NCBI GenBank assembly: GCA_023053575.1
Contig: JAKZAP010000001.1
Location: 25,996,533-26,060,532, forward strand
Length of the DNA stretch: 64,000 bases
Reading direction: 5' to 3'
Source: Branchinecta lynchi
Lineage: Eukaryota; Arthropoda; Branchiopoda; Anostraca; Branchinectidae
Shown one piece after another: positions 23,460-35,587 of this stretch. Made by a program: the position numbers and the translations under genes. Each line of letters starts with the position of its first letter. Positions within the stretch are counted from its first letter, which is position 1. The notes beneath the pieces are model-generated. The model worked only from the letters and a program-made list of their open reading frames with translations, ran no database searches and was not told where the DNA came from.

Positions 23460-23960
23460 GCTTCACCGCTACGTCCGTTTTCCCAAGCTGCAAGGAAGCT
23501 TGTTTGAAGTATCCAGTTCAGTTGGACTCTTCTTTCTCTCATAACATGAAGGTATTTGAGGCTGAAGGCAGGGACAAGTCTTTAATGCAGTTGATGGTTA
23601 ATTTTGATCCCCGCATGTATAGCAAGACATCCCATGCAATCCAGGAAGGCCAAATTGACGACAATCCGGGACTGTCGCCAATGCCCATAAAAGCTGAGAT
23701 GAGACTGCTTCTGAAGTCTTCTGGTTGTATCAAAGAAGCTGTTGAGATCCGCAGTATAAGAGAATATGTAGAACGTAAAGACTTTGATGCACATAGAAAT
23801 TTCATTGCGTCACAGATTCCTGCTAAAGAATGTCCGAATGCCGTGCAGCTTGGGAACAATGGCCCAGAAGTCATCGAAAACAAATATTTGAGTGATAGAG
23901 TGAACATGCTTAATGGGAGCTTCTTCCCCATTCCTGGCAAGAAATCTGAATCTTATAGAG
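23460..23960 (+). CDS. Giant tail protein, phase 1-1 exon of endings B and C
   Basis: Acceptor TACGTATTCCAG|GC, donor TATAGAG|GTGAGA. Phase 1 in and 1 out, so it can follow exon 3 (13193) directly. About 166 residues: FTATSVFPSCKEACLKYPVQ, LMQLMVNFDPRMYSK, PIKAEMRLLLKSSGCIKEAV, REYVERKDFDAHRNF. Less acidic and more globular-looking than the large exons. No recognised domain. Confidence 0.78.
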
Positions 23961-24262
23961 GTGAGATGATGTAGAGAGCGGTAGATGTCAGTGGTGTCTC
24001 CTTTCGCATGTTACCTTAGAGCAAGTTGCATTAAAATAAAGGCAAAACGTTCCGTCTCGTACGTTACTTTTTCTGCTACATCAAGTATGGACCGACGGAG
24101 ACGGAACATTTCTTGATCCTTAAGCTGATGTCGACATTGTTATTGGGCAAGATTTATCTACAACTAAAACATCAAAACGGTTGCTTTTAGGTTTGAACCA
24201 TATGTTTTTTTTTCTTCTGGCTTGTGTCTTCACGAATAGGAACGACTGGCCTTTTGTTTCAG
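23961..24262. other. Short intron
   Basis: GTGAGA to CCTTTTGTTTCAG; a T tract near 24209 is the only notable feature. Confidence 0.7.
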
Positions 24263-24346
24263 ATGAAGCTATGAAGTTTGACCTAATCCGAACAAGTTGT
24301 TTTATTGGTGCAGGCGACTGTCGCTTTGTGTTCCGGTGGCCAAGAG
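24263..24346 (+). CDS. Giant tail protein, small phase 1-1 exon
   Basis: Eighty-four nt between CTTTTGTTTCAG|AT and CCAAGAG|GTATTT. Encodes DEAMKFDLIRTSCF then GAGDCRFVFRWPR. Its phase-1 donor can splice to the giant exon (24446) or, by skipping it, to the microexon at 31053. That makes it a possible switch point between endings B and C. Confidence 0.75.
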
Positions 24347-24445
24347 GTATTTAATCCTGTATACCGCCAGCCAACTACTGTGCTTGTTTTAAACTGTGTT
24401 TTCCACTAATCCTAAAATCTGACTAACCGTACTAACCCATTTTAG

Positions 24446-27400
24446 ATAAGACTTCCGAGACATTCAAGTCCGGAGACAAACTACCACAAGAAATGGATAA
24501 TGAGACTGTCTCTGTCGCCCGTGTGATCAACAGGCCAGAGAAAAGGCATAAACGGTCTGAGTCAGTATTCCAAACCTCCAGCTCACTATCCAGCACCTCA
24601 GAAATCAAGTTTGAAGCAAGAACTGAAGAGCGATTCATTGAGAAGACCGCCAGCACGGCGCAACCCTTCTCTGAAGTGGTACAGAAAAGCGAAATAACTG
24701 TTTTTGAGATGTATGAAACCAAGACCGAGCATATAATTTTAGAGTCAACGACTGTAGAAGAAGAAAATGTAAATTCCAAACATTACGAAGCAGAGACACG
24801 TCAAGCAAACGAAAGAACATCCAGACCGACGCAGCCTGATGCTCCGGAATCCTCGTTTGTGGTCTCGTCGTCAGGTACATCAGATCGTGAACTTTCCCAG
24901 TCTGTACGTGTGACATTTGGAGAGGGAATGGAGACTGTTGATCTTTCGTCAATAGTAGATTCAGGCATGGTTGAAGCATTATCAGTCGTAACTAATGGGC
25001 TAAAGCCTTGGGAAGAAAAAGATGAAGGTGAAAAACAATGCGACGTGGAGAAAAGTCTTGCCCATGAACCTTCTTTTTCTTTAAGAGAAGTAAGCATTTT
25101 AGATTCCGAGCATTTACTCGAAACAGAAAAAACGGAAGACACTGAAAGTAAAAACTACTTACCAAAAGAATCAGCAGAAGATGTGGCTTTTTCCGCCAAT
25201 AAGGTCCTTGCTAACGAGGTGAAAACCGTGACTGTCCAAACTGTTTTGTCTGTAGAGCAGGCTCGTCTTAGCGAGAAAGGAACCGAGATTGCCGAAAAGA
25301 CAACAAAGGACTCTTGCACTGCTTTACCATTGTTGGGTTTTGAGAGAAACTTGCTGAAAGAAACCGAAATTGCCGAAAATAATGAGACAGAAATGACGAT
25401 GGACTCGTTAAAGCAACTCCTTGTTAGCGAGGAAGAAACTGACGTTATCCAAAAGACGTATGGAGATGGTTGTTCTGTCGTATCAGGCTCAACTGAAATC
25501 AACGAAGTGGATCACGAGCATCCACTCAAACTGAAAGACTCAGCAGACAAACACGAAACGTGTGGCTATACGGAAGAAGCTGCAAGCGCTCCGGCTCATC
25601 TTATACCTTATTCCGCGAAGCAGCTCTTTGTCATTGAGAAAGACACCAGAACAACCGTAAAGGGAGAAACGAAAGACGAGTCGGCAAAGCATCCTCTTGT
25701 AAGCGAGAAACAAACCGAGGTTGTCGGAAAGACAGGGAAAGATACTTCTTGCGAAGCCTTGTGGGCGACTGTTACCGAAAACGAAACTGTGATCACCAAA
25801 AATGATGCAAAGGAAGGAACACCGAAAGACTCATCTAAGCAGTTTGTGGTTAGCGAGGAAGATAATGGTTGTGGCCAAGTTACAGACAGTAATGATTGTC
25901 CCAGTGTAATAGCGTCCATACAAGAAACAACTAAAGTATCCGTCGAAGAACTACTTGTTAGCAAGAAACAAACCAAGGTCGTCGAAAATACAGAAATTGA
26001 GGCCAGCTCGTGGTCCAAAGTTGTAGAGGATAGAACGGTAAAATACGAAGACCAGCCGTTATTAAGCATGAATAGATCGGGCATTGCAGGACAGACATTC
26101 AAAGAAAGTCCTTCTGGACGTGTCCAAGCAGCGAATTCACTTGAAATCGTAAAAGAAGCGACAGTAAACACCGTCAAGCTAGACTTGGCGAATACAAAAG
26201 ACAAGGAAGTTTGTGAACAGAAAGATAAACAAAATTCTTCCAGCTTAAATTCTAATGACTACTGGCTTGGGTCACGAGAGAACATTTCATTGGAGTCCGA
26301 ATCATCGGTTGTAGCAGCTGTGGCTGAAGCTACGCATCTTACAGAGACCATCTTCTCGACCGATTACGTCCGATCCAACGCCGAGGTTAGAGATAGTGAA
26401 ACCAAAGGAGATTTTATCGTCGATGGAGTAGACAAAGAAGAGCAGGCAGAAGGATTTATTTTAAGGGAAGAAAAGGAGAATGTTAAAATGCCTGAAGACA
26501 CTCCAGCACTTTCACGGAATAATTTTGACGCATACGCAGAAACAAAATCTGTAATCGCTGAGAACAGAGTAGAGTTAGTCTCGGATAGACAGGGAATAGA
26601 AGAAGATAAAAGCGCTGAAGTTCTTGAAGACGTTTCGACAGTTTCATATGATAACGTTGGTTTCATGGGAGTTGATCAGATAGACGTTGAAAGTCTAAAA
26701 GTTGATGTGCATCGCTCATTGAGTCCTTTCGAAGTAAATCGAGGAGAAATAGACATTGAGTCTTGGGAAGAAGAGGAAGACAAAGAAGATTATGTCACAG
26801 ACTTCAGCTACAGTCCCACAGCCAAAGTTTTGGAGGTCCTTACTAGTCCATGTGTCGATCCCACTGTCGTTCCAGTCGATGTTGTGTCGAAAATCCAGCT
26901 TGAAATTTTTGCACAAGAGTTGCTGCAAGAGCCAGAGCTAAGCGAGTGTGAATCTAAATCTATAGGTGATGCAGCCGAGACGATTGTCTTTCACTCGAGT
27001 GAAGGGCTCGTTGAAAAGCAAATAATCGCTGGAATTTTAGAGGCAGAACTTGAAGATACTAATGAAAATTTCGACTTTGAGATAAAGAGTATTATTCTAG
27101 TAAAGGATCAAGAAGGTTTCAGTACTGAACGTGCGCAAACTGCCAAGAATTGTTTGTCGCCTCTTGCATCCCGTCTCGAAAAAGATGAATGGACCTCAGG
27201 AGAGGCAAGCGATCCTGCAAAAGAAAATGATCAGAACGTGCAAGCCCGTTCATGTGAACATACCGTTGCCTTCCAGCTGAAATCTGATATTGGATCTGAT
27301 GTAGAAACAGCTTGTTGCGAAATAGTAAGTGTTCGCGACGTTGCGTCAACCATTGTAGAAGCTGTAGCCGCAGAAGCGCAAAAAAGGCTTACCTCTATAA

Positions 27401-30258
27401 ACATCAGCCAGGATACAAAGGACGAGGCCCTTGTGTTGGAAGAAATACGCCAAGACAACGTCCATAGAGAAAATAAGGAGGACATGGGCAGTTTAATTAA
27501 AAAGACTTTGACAGAAGTGCGTGAAAATATCGAGCTGGCAAGAAGTGAGATTCAGATCTCTTTTGGTTCACGTGGCCAAGTTTTGGAGTCCTCTCCCTCG
27601 GACTTCGAGATCAGAAGTAGCAGAATAAAAAGCATTGAAGCTGAAGAAAGTTTGTTTGAAAGAGGCCCTAGTCTCGGAGCATTCGATGAGATTGGCCACA
27701 CACATTCCAAGGAAAATGAAGGTTCTACGGGTGGTGACATTTTCGAGCATAGGTTTGAGTCAGAATCTCCATCAAGATTAATAAGTCTAAATCAAAACGA
27801 ATTTCCTGATACTTCCGAGAGGGTAGCAGCGGACGTCCACCCACCACAGTCTCCTTGCCACTCGTACCCAATTGACCTTAGACCTTCGTCCTCCGGAGCT
27901 GAAGCTAGCCAAAGCTTCCATTCCGCAGCTGCAACTGAGTATGATACGGCAAACTCGTCGTGCCGATCTCCTACTTCGCAAGACTTCTATTCTGCCGTAA
28001 GCTACCTATCTTCAAAAGACTCTTCTCGCTCTATCGATTCTGAGCAGGCCAGCACAGGAAGCATGGACTACGCTAGTGAAGCTACGGAAACTATCCTCGC
28101 GTCGTCTAGTGACACGCCTGCTTACAAATATGATGCCAGTAACTCCGAAGACTATCAAGGCATGCAGAGCGATCTGATTGAGACCCCTATTGAAGAAGAC
28201 TGTTTCGCAGGATACGTGTTTCCTCCTGAAGCTGAAAAAATAACTGAACCATCAAAAATGAAGCGCTCGTCAGAGATGACTTTCAATCAGGTACCCAAAC
28301 CATTGTTGTCCGACCGCTCTGTTTCTATGGATTCTTTCCATCAGAAGGAAGCCTTTGGACCTCTGCGGATGTCTTTTGATATACCTAATATGTCTGTTGG
28401 TTTCAACGAATTGGTTCCTCAGTTGATCATTAACTTCCAAGAGCCTGACACCGATGACGAACTTCGCGGGGTTTCCATGTCTGAGGAACTTCAACCTCCC
28501 GACATTATCTGTAGACCTGTCACACCCGAGCCTGGTTCATTCGCTGGTTCACGACATGTCAACAAAAACGAAGCGATGCCAGAAACGCCAAAACCAGACC
28601 TGTCGTCTGCCATAGTTTTCCCTGAAGCTTCTGTGAAAGAGATTGACATTTCTGGATATTCAAGGTCTCCTTCTAAAATGTCATCACATTCTTCAATTCC
28701 CGACATTAGTATACAGAAGTCATCTCCTGTTGCAGACCGACGGTTTAGTTTCCCCGATGAAGATGACGTTGAGGTGTTCGACCAAACAACGTCCGATCCA
28801 AGTTGTATCCAGAAGACTGAAAGTCAACGGTACAATTCGGGATCACTCATGGAACTAGACGATGGTGGGGTATCTAGCAGTTCTCAAATGATAACTCAGC
28901 ACACGATTATAGCAAAGCGGATAGACTTGGATTCAGGGGAAACTACATACGCCTACACAATGTCTTTTGAGCGTGAAGATTTGGAAGAACCTGACCTTGA
29001 TCTTCCTTGTGAAGAAATTGAAAAAGAGAAGCAGTGGATTGCAAGGCAGTTCGACGAAGTTCTGGTCCCGCATGAGTTGGAGGACATTGCAGAATGCGCT
29101 GAAGACGCAGAAAGCACAACAAGCGGAGACCGTAAAGATTTCGATAAGGTGAAGGAGTCGCTGAGCAGTACTCCGGATTTCGATGTCCAGAGTGGACGAA
29201 AGTTCTTCTCCAAAGGCGGAGAGTTTGACGACGTCTCGATATTATCCCTTCAAGAGTTCGAAAGGCTTGAGCGAGAAATGTTGCTTGAAAATCTTCGCCG
29301 GCAAAGTGCTGGAAGTGGTAGTGGTTCCGGAGATTCAATAAATGTGCGAATGATGTTCAGTAAATCTGGTCACGGAGACGACATATCCGTCAACTCCTTG
29401 ACAGAATTTGAAAAGTTTGAATCCCAGATTCAAGACTTCGTTAAGATCGAAGACAAGGCCAAGCATGAAGAGTCGATGCTCTCTGAAATTGAAGAATGTC
29501 CAGAAAGCCTTTTCTCTGAGTCGGAGAGTTGCGAGACGATCTCTCAGGTTGGTATTAACCCCGACGGAAACCACGGTGATGACACAGACTCTGAGGATTA
29601 CGAACAGAGAATGTTCGAGATTGAAGAGATCATTCGTCAAGCCCAGACAAACATCCAGCGGTTTGAAGATATTGATATTAGGCAGGAGATGAGCCGAGAT
29701 ACTACTTTAAGTACCGTCATTGACAAGTCAGAATCTGAAAGTTTTGGCGACGGATTTGTCGGGACTCATCGCGAAGTTCATACTTACAGGATACGTGTTT
29801 CTAGCGGTGTGGAAACGTCTGTCACAGAAAAGACAAGAACCTCTTACGAAATAACGGGCGGCGGGTCTAGCAAACACCCGGATGAAACTGCTGAGTTCCT
29901 TAACTTAGACCCTCAGGACCTGAGCCGCAGTAGCTCAGCTGGAACTCGTGCTACCGGATACGAGTCCGACTCGCTAATGTCTGGAAGCTTGACGAGCTCA
30001 AACTCGATTGCAATGGTTACGAGTACCGAAACTTTTGACCTAGACAGCAAATATGCCATGGCGTCATCAACGGACACAATACTTGAAACGATGACAAGTC
30101 GTCATAATCTTTCACACGACACTGCATCCTTTAGTCCCTTGGCTTCAAGACAAGAAGATGAGTCCATGACGCAAGAGAAAAAGAAGGTATTTAGTTCGGA
30201 GCTTTTCGCTGGCATCGTATCTGTCAAACTACTTTGGTCAGTGTCGCTGTTTGTGTAG
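24446..30258 (+). CDS. Giant tail protein, 5.8-kb terminal exon of ending B
   Basis: Acceptor CTAACCCATTTTAG|AT follows a branch-like CTAAC; phase 1 in. Open for 1,936 codons to TAG. The first two thirds are acidic, Ser/Thr/Glu-rich, with loosely repeated blocks (LVSEKQTEVV, LLVSEEETDV). The C-terminal third is more conserved-looking: DIPNMSVGFNELVPQLIINF (about 28380-28435), IAKRIDLDSGETTYAY, DDVSILSLQEFERLEREM, SGSGSGDS, DDISVNSLTEFEKFE, SESESCETIS (about 29515), DYEQRMFEIEEIIRQAQTN (about 29597), then a Ser/Thr-rich end. AAG|GTATTT at 30186 is a possible internal donor. These motifs recall the arthropod giant ankyrin (Ank2) tail, which links axonal and synaptic membrane to microtubules; assignment moderate. 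Confidence 0.83.
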
Positions 30259-30389
30259 TTGTTACGGAATTTGGTTTGCACGTTTCTTATCGTTATTTTG
30301 CACGTTACTATTTAAGTCAGTTCAGCTTTTACTCAGTTTGCAGCACGATGTATGATTTTCCTCATTCCTTTTTGTTAGAATAGAAGCTC

Positions 30390-30395
30390 AATAAA
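30390..30395 (+). terminator. Polyadenylation signal for ending B
   Basis: AATAAA in AGCTCAATAAAGTCG, 131 nt after the stop at 30256-30258, followed by T-rich sequence. It supports the giant exon being a 3' terminal exon. Confidence 0.6.
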
Positions 30396-31052
30396 GTCGT
30401 ATTTCAGTTCCCTTTTGCGCAGAAAACAGGAATGTTGCTTGCTTTATCGTCTTGTCTTCATGTTAGGATTCCATATGTTCATGTTTCACCATACCGTCAA
30501 AATCCTCGTGAGCTTGTAGATGAATGTTCCGAGAAATCTAAGACCATCTCTGCCAGAATCGCCAAAGAACTGCCTGTTTGATCGGTCTGGCCTTATCGAT
30601 TGCTCCTGTTATCACTTTTCCTACAGTCCATCTTTTCTTCTTTTTTTTCGTGGGGGGCCCCACCGTTTAGAGAAGTGTGCCAGTGCCAACCATTTGATGG
30701 ACTTTCTTAGTAGTTCAGATCAGGGATATTAGATCACATGTCCTTATTCAGTCGAACTTTCCATCCCTCTCCTTTCTTCCGGTTTCCGCCTGCCAAGCTC
30801 CTGCGTGCGGGATAACCCACTGTTCAGATAAGCAGATTCCTGCATTTTCGTAACTTTACTCGCTAGGCATTAACGGTGATCATACTTATTCACTGTGTCT
30901 ATGAGTCCCTTCGTTTTGCTACGGAATCCACCTGGAAAGTTCCGGACGGTAAAAAAAACAAGGAAGTTAATCCTTCAAACGAGACGCTCTTTGACGGAAG
31001 AGCTGAAGGAGAAACATTGAATCAATAGATTAATCATGTTTGTAATTTCTAG
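30396..31052. other. Region between giant exon and microexon, with a possible alternative terminal exon
   Basis: An open frame from a possible acceptor TTTTGCGCAG|AAA (30423) is in phase 0 with the 30186 donor. It ends ELVDECSEKSKTISAR, IAKELPV and a stop at about 30594. The last 25 codons look protein-like; the first 20 do not. No other signal is clear. Confidence 0.35.
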
Positions 31053-31089
31053 GGGATTCCGGAAGTCAGCAAAAAGTAGCTGAACAGAG
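31053..31089 (+). CDS. Giant tail protein, 37-nt microexon of ending C
   Basis: Acceptor TTTGTAATTTCTAG|GG and donor ACAGAG|GTGAGT. Two bases complete a codon, then DSGSQQKVAEQ, then two bases. It needs a phase-1 donor upstream (24346 fits, giving Gly; the giant exon's 30186 donor does not) and passes phase 2 to 35151, where AG plus G gives Arg. The other two frames hit stops, which supports the assignment. Confidence 0.65.
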
Positions 31090-34000
31090 GTGAGTTCTTA
31101 TGATACCTGCAGATTACCAAACCTTAAGAAACGGCGACAAGCTTTCCGGACGGTCATTAACGCCATTTTCCCAACTAAGAGACATCGGTCTTGCAAAAGT
31201 TCGCTGTGAAGACTGAATAATACAAACCGTATCAATTAGTCTATCATAACTAATTGCTGCTCTGTGCTATCCAGCATGAGTTTTCTCGACCTTTAATTAA
31301 TCATAGCACAAGCCGTATTAACAAGGCAGCTTGCCCTCGGCCGATCGCCCGTCCGCTATACAGCCAATTCGTGTATTTTTTCGACTACCATCCGACTGTT
31401 TGTGGACGAGCTGGCAGACAAAATGACAGCCGTATGAAGCCACGTAGTGTTTGCCTTCTTGTTTAAAGTTTAACTGAAAAGACAGCTTATTTAGGTTCGA
31501 CGACCAGGTTTGACTTTCAAAGTTTGAAGGAAAAGAATCAAAATATTTACCACGGTAAAGATACAGAAGAGATCTTCGAAGCTTCGTTGGAGATAACCTT
31601 CCAACTTCGATCAGAAATGTAGCTAATGTGTTTTCACTCGCTCTCGAGTTTGCATACTTCCACGTGTCTAGAATAAGGAAATTCTTAACCTACTTTCATC
31701 GTTGCCGGGGGACGATTTTGCGAGATTGATTTTCGTGGATTCGACCATCCACGAGAGCATGAAGGGAAGTCCGGTACCGCGAAACTGGATTAACTCACAA
31801 ACGAGTGGTTGGACCGGGAAAATACACATTTTGTGGATGTTCAAAAGATGGTCCGAGTACGGTCACATCGAGAGTCAGACACTGGTGGGATCGGGAATCC
31901 TTGGATTCACTTCCTAAATCCCGCAAGTATTTTAAGCTCGTTGCTGCAAACGGGGGTGGTGTTTTAGGTTAGGAGGTCCAACCTTCCACTTCGATGAGTC
32001 TTTTCACATTTATTTTCATGTTTCTTTGTCTTTTCTCTTTGACCACGGGTGGGAGCTGATATATTTGGTACTTCTTGGTACCGAATGGTTGGGTAAATTG
32101 AGGTGAAACGGTTATAGTAATAAGATCCAAGCGCTAGATATGCTTTTTAGCAAACAATATTGATCCGTGTTTAGTTGGTTATTCGGTGGTAAGGGTTTCA
32201 ACTTTTTGTGAGATATTTTATCGTTTCGTTACGTAATACTATCAATGAAGGCATGGTCGGTCTGTAACTCGGGGGCGTAGTCTGGTGTTTTGGCTGAAAG
32301 AACTTTGAAACTTCCAGGGGGTATGTACTTATATCATAATTAACTTTGTCTCAACCCTTTACGGTTACTGGAATAAAGCCGTAGGAAATTCGCTCCTTAC
32401 CATAGCATGTCTATAGTAGCAATCGAAAATCGACCCTTCTTAAAGCATAGATCGCACTGTTTATTATTTATGTTCTAGTATTCAAAAATATTTGAATACT
32501 GTAAGACTAGGCTCTGCTTCTGACGAATTTTACACGGCTTGGGCTGTTTTAAGCCTTTTCCCAGGTCCATTGACTTCTAGCAAAATCTCGTCAAATTTCA
32601 GACAACAGGCTTTACGCATCAGTAGTATGCGAATACTCATCGGGAGCATGATACGCATGGAAAATAGTGAATCGTGGCAAGTGCAAAGATTAGTGACATA
32701 TCGTTAGCAGGCTTAGAATCTAACATGAATCTTTGGTTTCCGGGGTTAAACATAGTGCATGTAATTACGGAAGTCAGTTGCATTACCATTATGGACTCGA
32801 CGGCTCCTTTACGAAACATGCTTACCATCTTGCAAAACTTGATCGTCACAATTCGAAACGTTCATCGTATAACAGTTGATAAAGCCATGAAAGAAAGAAA
32901 ATGTTTGAGTATGTTATCGAACCGATTTGTCCAGTTAATATTTGAGTGGGTTTTGAATCAGTTTGTCTAGGCAAGACACAAGGCTTCGCATTTCAGTATT
33001 TTTTTTTTTCTGTAAATCTTGGGCGGCTAGAACCGACTAGACAGTAGAAGTAGAAAGCTGCCCAACGGCAAAACAACATACCAACTATTTCCTTAGCTGC
33101 TGAGCTATAGTTATATATTGAACCTTTGTTAATAAAGATAGTAACAATCAGCCATGGCTTTACAGGTCAGGAAGAAACTTTGATTGAACTTTCTGAGCGG
33201 GTTTAAAAGTTACTAATCTATTTCCCATTAACCTTATCTGCGGTTAGACTGTTTTAGGGTTCAGTCATTTTGTAAGCTAAACTCCAGTTGTACATTCTTG
33301 CGGAAACACTTTTTAACGAGCTTGAGTCCGTGCCACCTTTGATGGCGCTTGCCGTTGACTTTGACGATAATTCCATCTCATAATCAATACAACGTATTCC
33401 ACATAATTCTCCGGCACTGGAAGTCCAAGAAGGGATCAACTGCATCCAGCTGGACATGAAGGATCTACCACTAAACACAAGAGTCACCCTTAACTATTTC
33501 ATCTATCTAGTTACACGATCTTGTATATGTGTTTAACTAAACCTCAACCTTAACCAACCTGAACCTTAACCTTAATTCAGGAGCCATGATTATCAAAATA
33601 CATAGATAAATAAAAAAAAAAGCAAGGAAAAATAAAAGCAAGGAAAAAATAGAGAGCGTTACAAAAACCAAAGACAACTTTCAACTGCTAGAAATAAACC
33701 GGTCTTGTCTCTTCCGGAGGGAAAGCACATACCATAGTCAGTACATGTTTTCGATTCCACATCTTCCTCCGCCAACCAAACCTTCAGAAAGATACCTGAA
33801 GTCATTCGTCCCGTACTTCATTAAACATTTTTTTTTTCGTTTCATATTCTTTTTTTATTAGTTGTTTTTTTTTGTCCGCATTATTCGTATAAGTGTTCTT
33901 ATTGTTTGTAAATTTGACTGATTGAGGTAGATTTAGGTAGACTTCATTTAGGATACTGTAGGCTAATTGTTTTTTAAATGACGTAGAGTTTTTATGAAAG

Positions 34001-35150
34001 TATATGGTCTAGTTATTAGTCTGTAGACCGATTCTGTGAATTTTATTATATTTTTTTCTACTCGCCAGCTTTGGCGGATACAAATAAATGAATTGAATTG
34101 AATTAATGAACTTTGGGTACAAGACTCAGGGTAAAAACAATTACATTTGCAAAACTCTTGTTGTGCGCATCTTTGTGGAAAAGCTTTTGAATAAAATATC
34201 ATGAAGGGTTTGGGGAATGTTTTGGATGTTTGAGTTAGCCGAGTCAGATTCGGGAGGGTTAGTTACATACCATATCTTATTAAGCTGCCGGGCTGTAGTA
34301 AGGTGCAGGATAGAATACTATCCTGTGTACTTGCGGAGACAGGCAGTCAAAACCAGTTGTTTCTCGCGATTCTGGTTTGGGAGGAAAGGAAGTTTGGCGG
34401 GAGTATGGTTTTTGGTTTGGAGATTATGGTTCGAGGTTAAAGAAATATAAAAAATATTGAATTGAGACATCAAATACAGCAAGGCAATTGGTTTTTGTGA
34501 TAGCTCACCGGGAGAATTCTCGGGGGTTACCCTATCTAAAAAAAAAATTTTTTTCTCCGCGTAGTATCTTTTCCTTTCCTCCTATCCAGTATGATTTGGT
34601 CAGGTGACTACGCTTCCACTTTCCCTCGATGGCGCCAACGGTCTTAACACCTAATAATTTAAAATATTTTTTTCAGTGTCCGTCCTATATATTTAGCGTC
34701 CTACACTATCCTAATTTTTTAATATTCTTTCTTATTTCCTCTTTTACCCTTATTTCTCATTTTACCTGTTAAAATTTTCTTTACTTTTTCCTTAAAACTC
34801 ACTTTCGTTTAAAACTTATTATCTATAAAAATATTATCCCTCGCTATTGTTTTTGCAACCAACCCTATCTTATTAATTAATTAATAAATTAATTTTATTT
34901 TTTTATTTTTCACCCATCAAAAAGCACATGGCACAGACAGAGTATGAATAAAGAAAGAAAAGAAGAAGGAAACACTATAACAAGAGGAAACCAAACACAG
35001 CATAGAGACTACGACAGCATTATACTATCTATAAAACTATCCTATTGTAGAAGAATGGTCTCCCATTGCCCGGCTCTAGTAAGGTTGGGGATAGAATACT
35101 ATCATGACCATTGGTGTTGATTTTATCATAAATTTGGCTTGTCTCCATAG
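31090..35150. other. Last intron of the plus-strand gene
   Basis: GTGAGT to GGCTTGTCTCCATAG. Includes a dispersed-repeat block (about 32480-32800) shared in part with 20940-21280, a CCTTAACC-rich patch (about 33543-33580), a LINE tail (34050-34110), a twice-repeated GGATAGAATACTATCC hairpin motif (34309, 35091) and AT-rich sequence. An open frame at 31702-31917 has no splice support. Confidence 0.55.
34050..34112 (+). repeat. LINE 3' tail, GAATT-type
   Basis: CTCGCCAGCTTTGGCGGATA then AATAAATGAATTGAATTGAA. The hairpin-forming block followed by a short tandem tail matches the ending near 740-790 (AAATGGCGGGTCATAAATAA plus TTAC repeats). The upstream coding part is not recognisable. Confidence 0.55.
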
Positions 35151-35259
35151 GAGTGAGAGCACATCCCACATTCAGTCCATGTCTGCTGAAGGTGGAGCTT
35201 GTGACGAGGCCGCGTTAAGGAAGTCGCTTGAAGAGACACTGGACAAGTTTCTGGAATGA
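35151..35259 (+). CDS. Giant tail protein, last exon of ending C
   Basis: Acceptor TTGGCTTGTCTCCATAG|G; phase 2 in, matching the microexon. Encodes SESTSHIQSMSAEGGACDEA and LRKSLEETLDKFLE, then TGA (35257-35259). The end is a short amphipathic helix. A second AG at 35174-35175 could start the exon later. A 3' untranslated region of about 300 nt with AATAAA follows. Confidence 0.75.
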
Positions 35260-35552
35260 GGATTCGGGGTCTTCGTCGTAGTGTGGAACCTTTGCGCGCC
35301 GTTACGTTTTTTCTCAATCTGTGTGAATATACCTTTCAAGAGCTAGCTTAGTGTTCACAGTTGCGCGTTAGACGCGTTTAACAAATGATTTTTCAGTTCT
35401 AGAAATAGTGTTGTCGTTGCCGTGTCTGCTTTTTGATCTTTTTTCTGTTCCATCTTAATCGGCGTCTTGCTCTTTAGCCAGTGATGAAAGCAACGTGTTA
35501 TATCTGTTCCATGTCTGCTACTTTCAGTATAAATATGTACTGTTTGATGAAC

Positions 35553-35558
35553 AATAAA
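35553..35558 (+). terminator. Polyadenylation signal for ending C
   Basis: AATAAA in GAACAATAAAAGGC, 294 nt after the stop. Cleavage would fall near 35575-35590, exactly where the hairpin-bounded repeat segment begins. Confidence 0.7.
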
Positions 35559-35587
35559 AGGCAATCTTAATTCGAGATTCGTCATTG

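Noticed and set aside
24432..29640. Many minus-strand frames of 60-200 codons opposite the giant exon
   Set aside because: Antisense shadows of an acidic low-complexity coding exon; no splice sites or motifs of their own.
31702..31917. Plus-strand frame MPGDDFARLIFVDSTIHESM
   Set aside because: Inside an intron, without splice sites or repeats of known coding families; likely chance.
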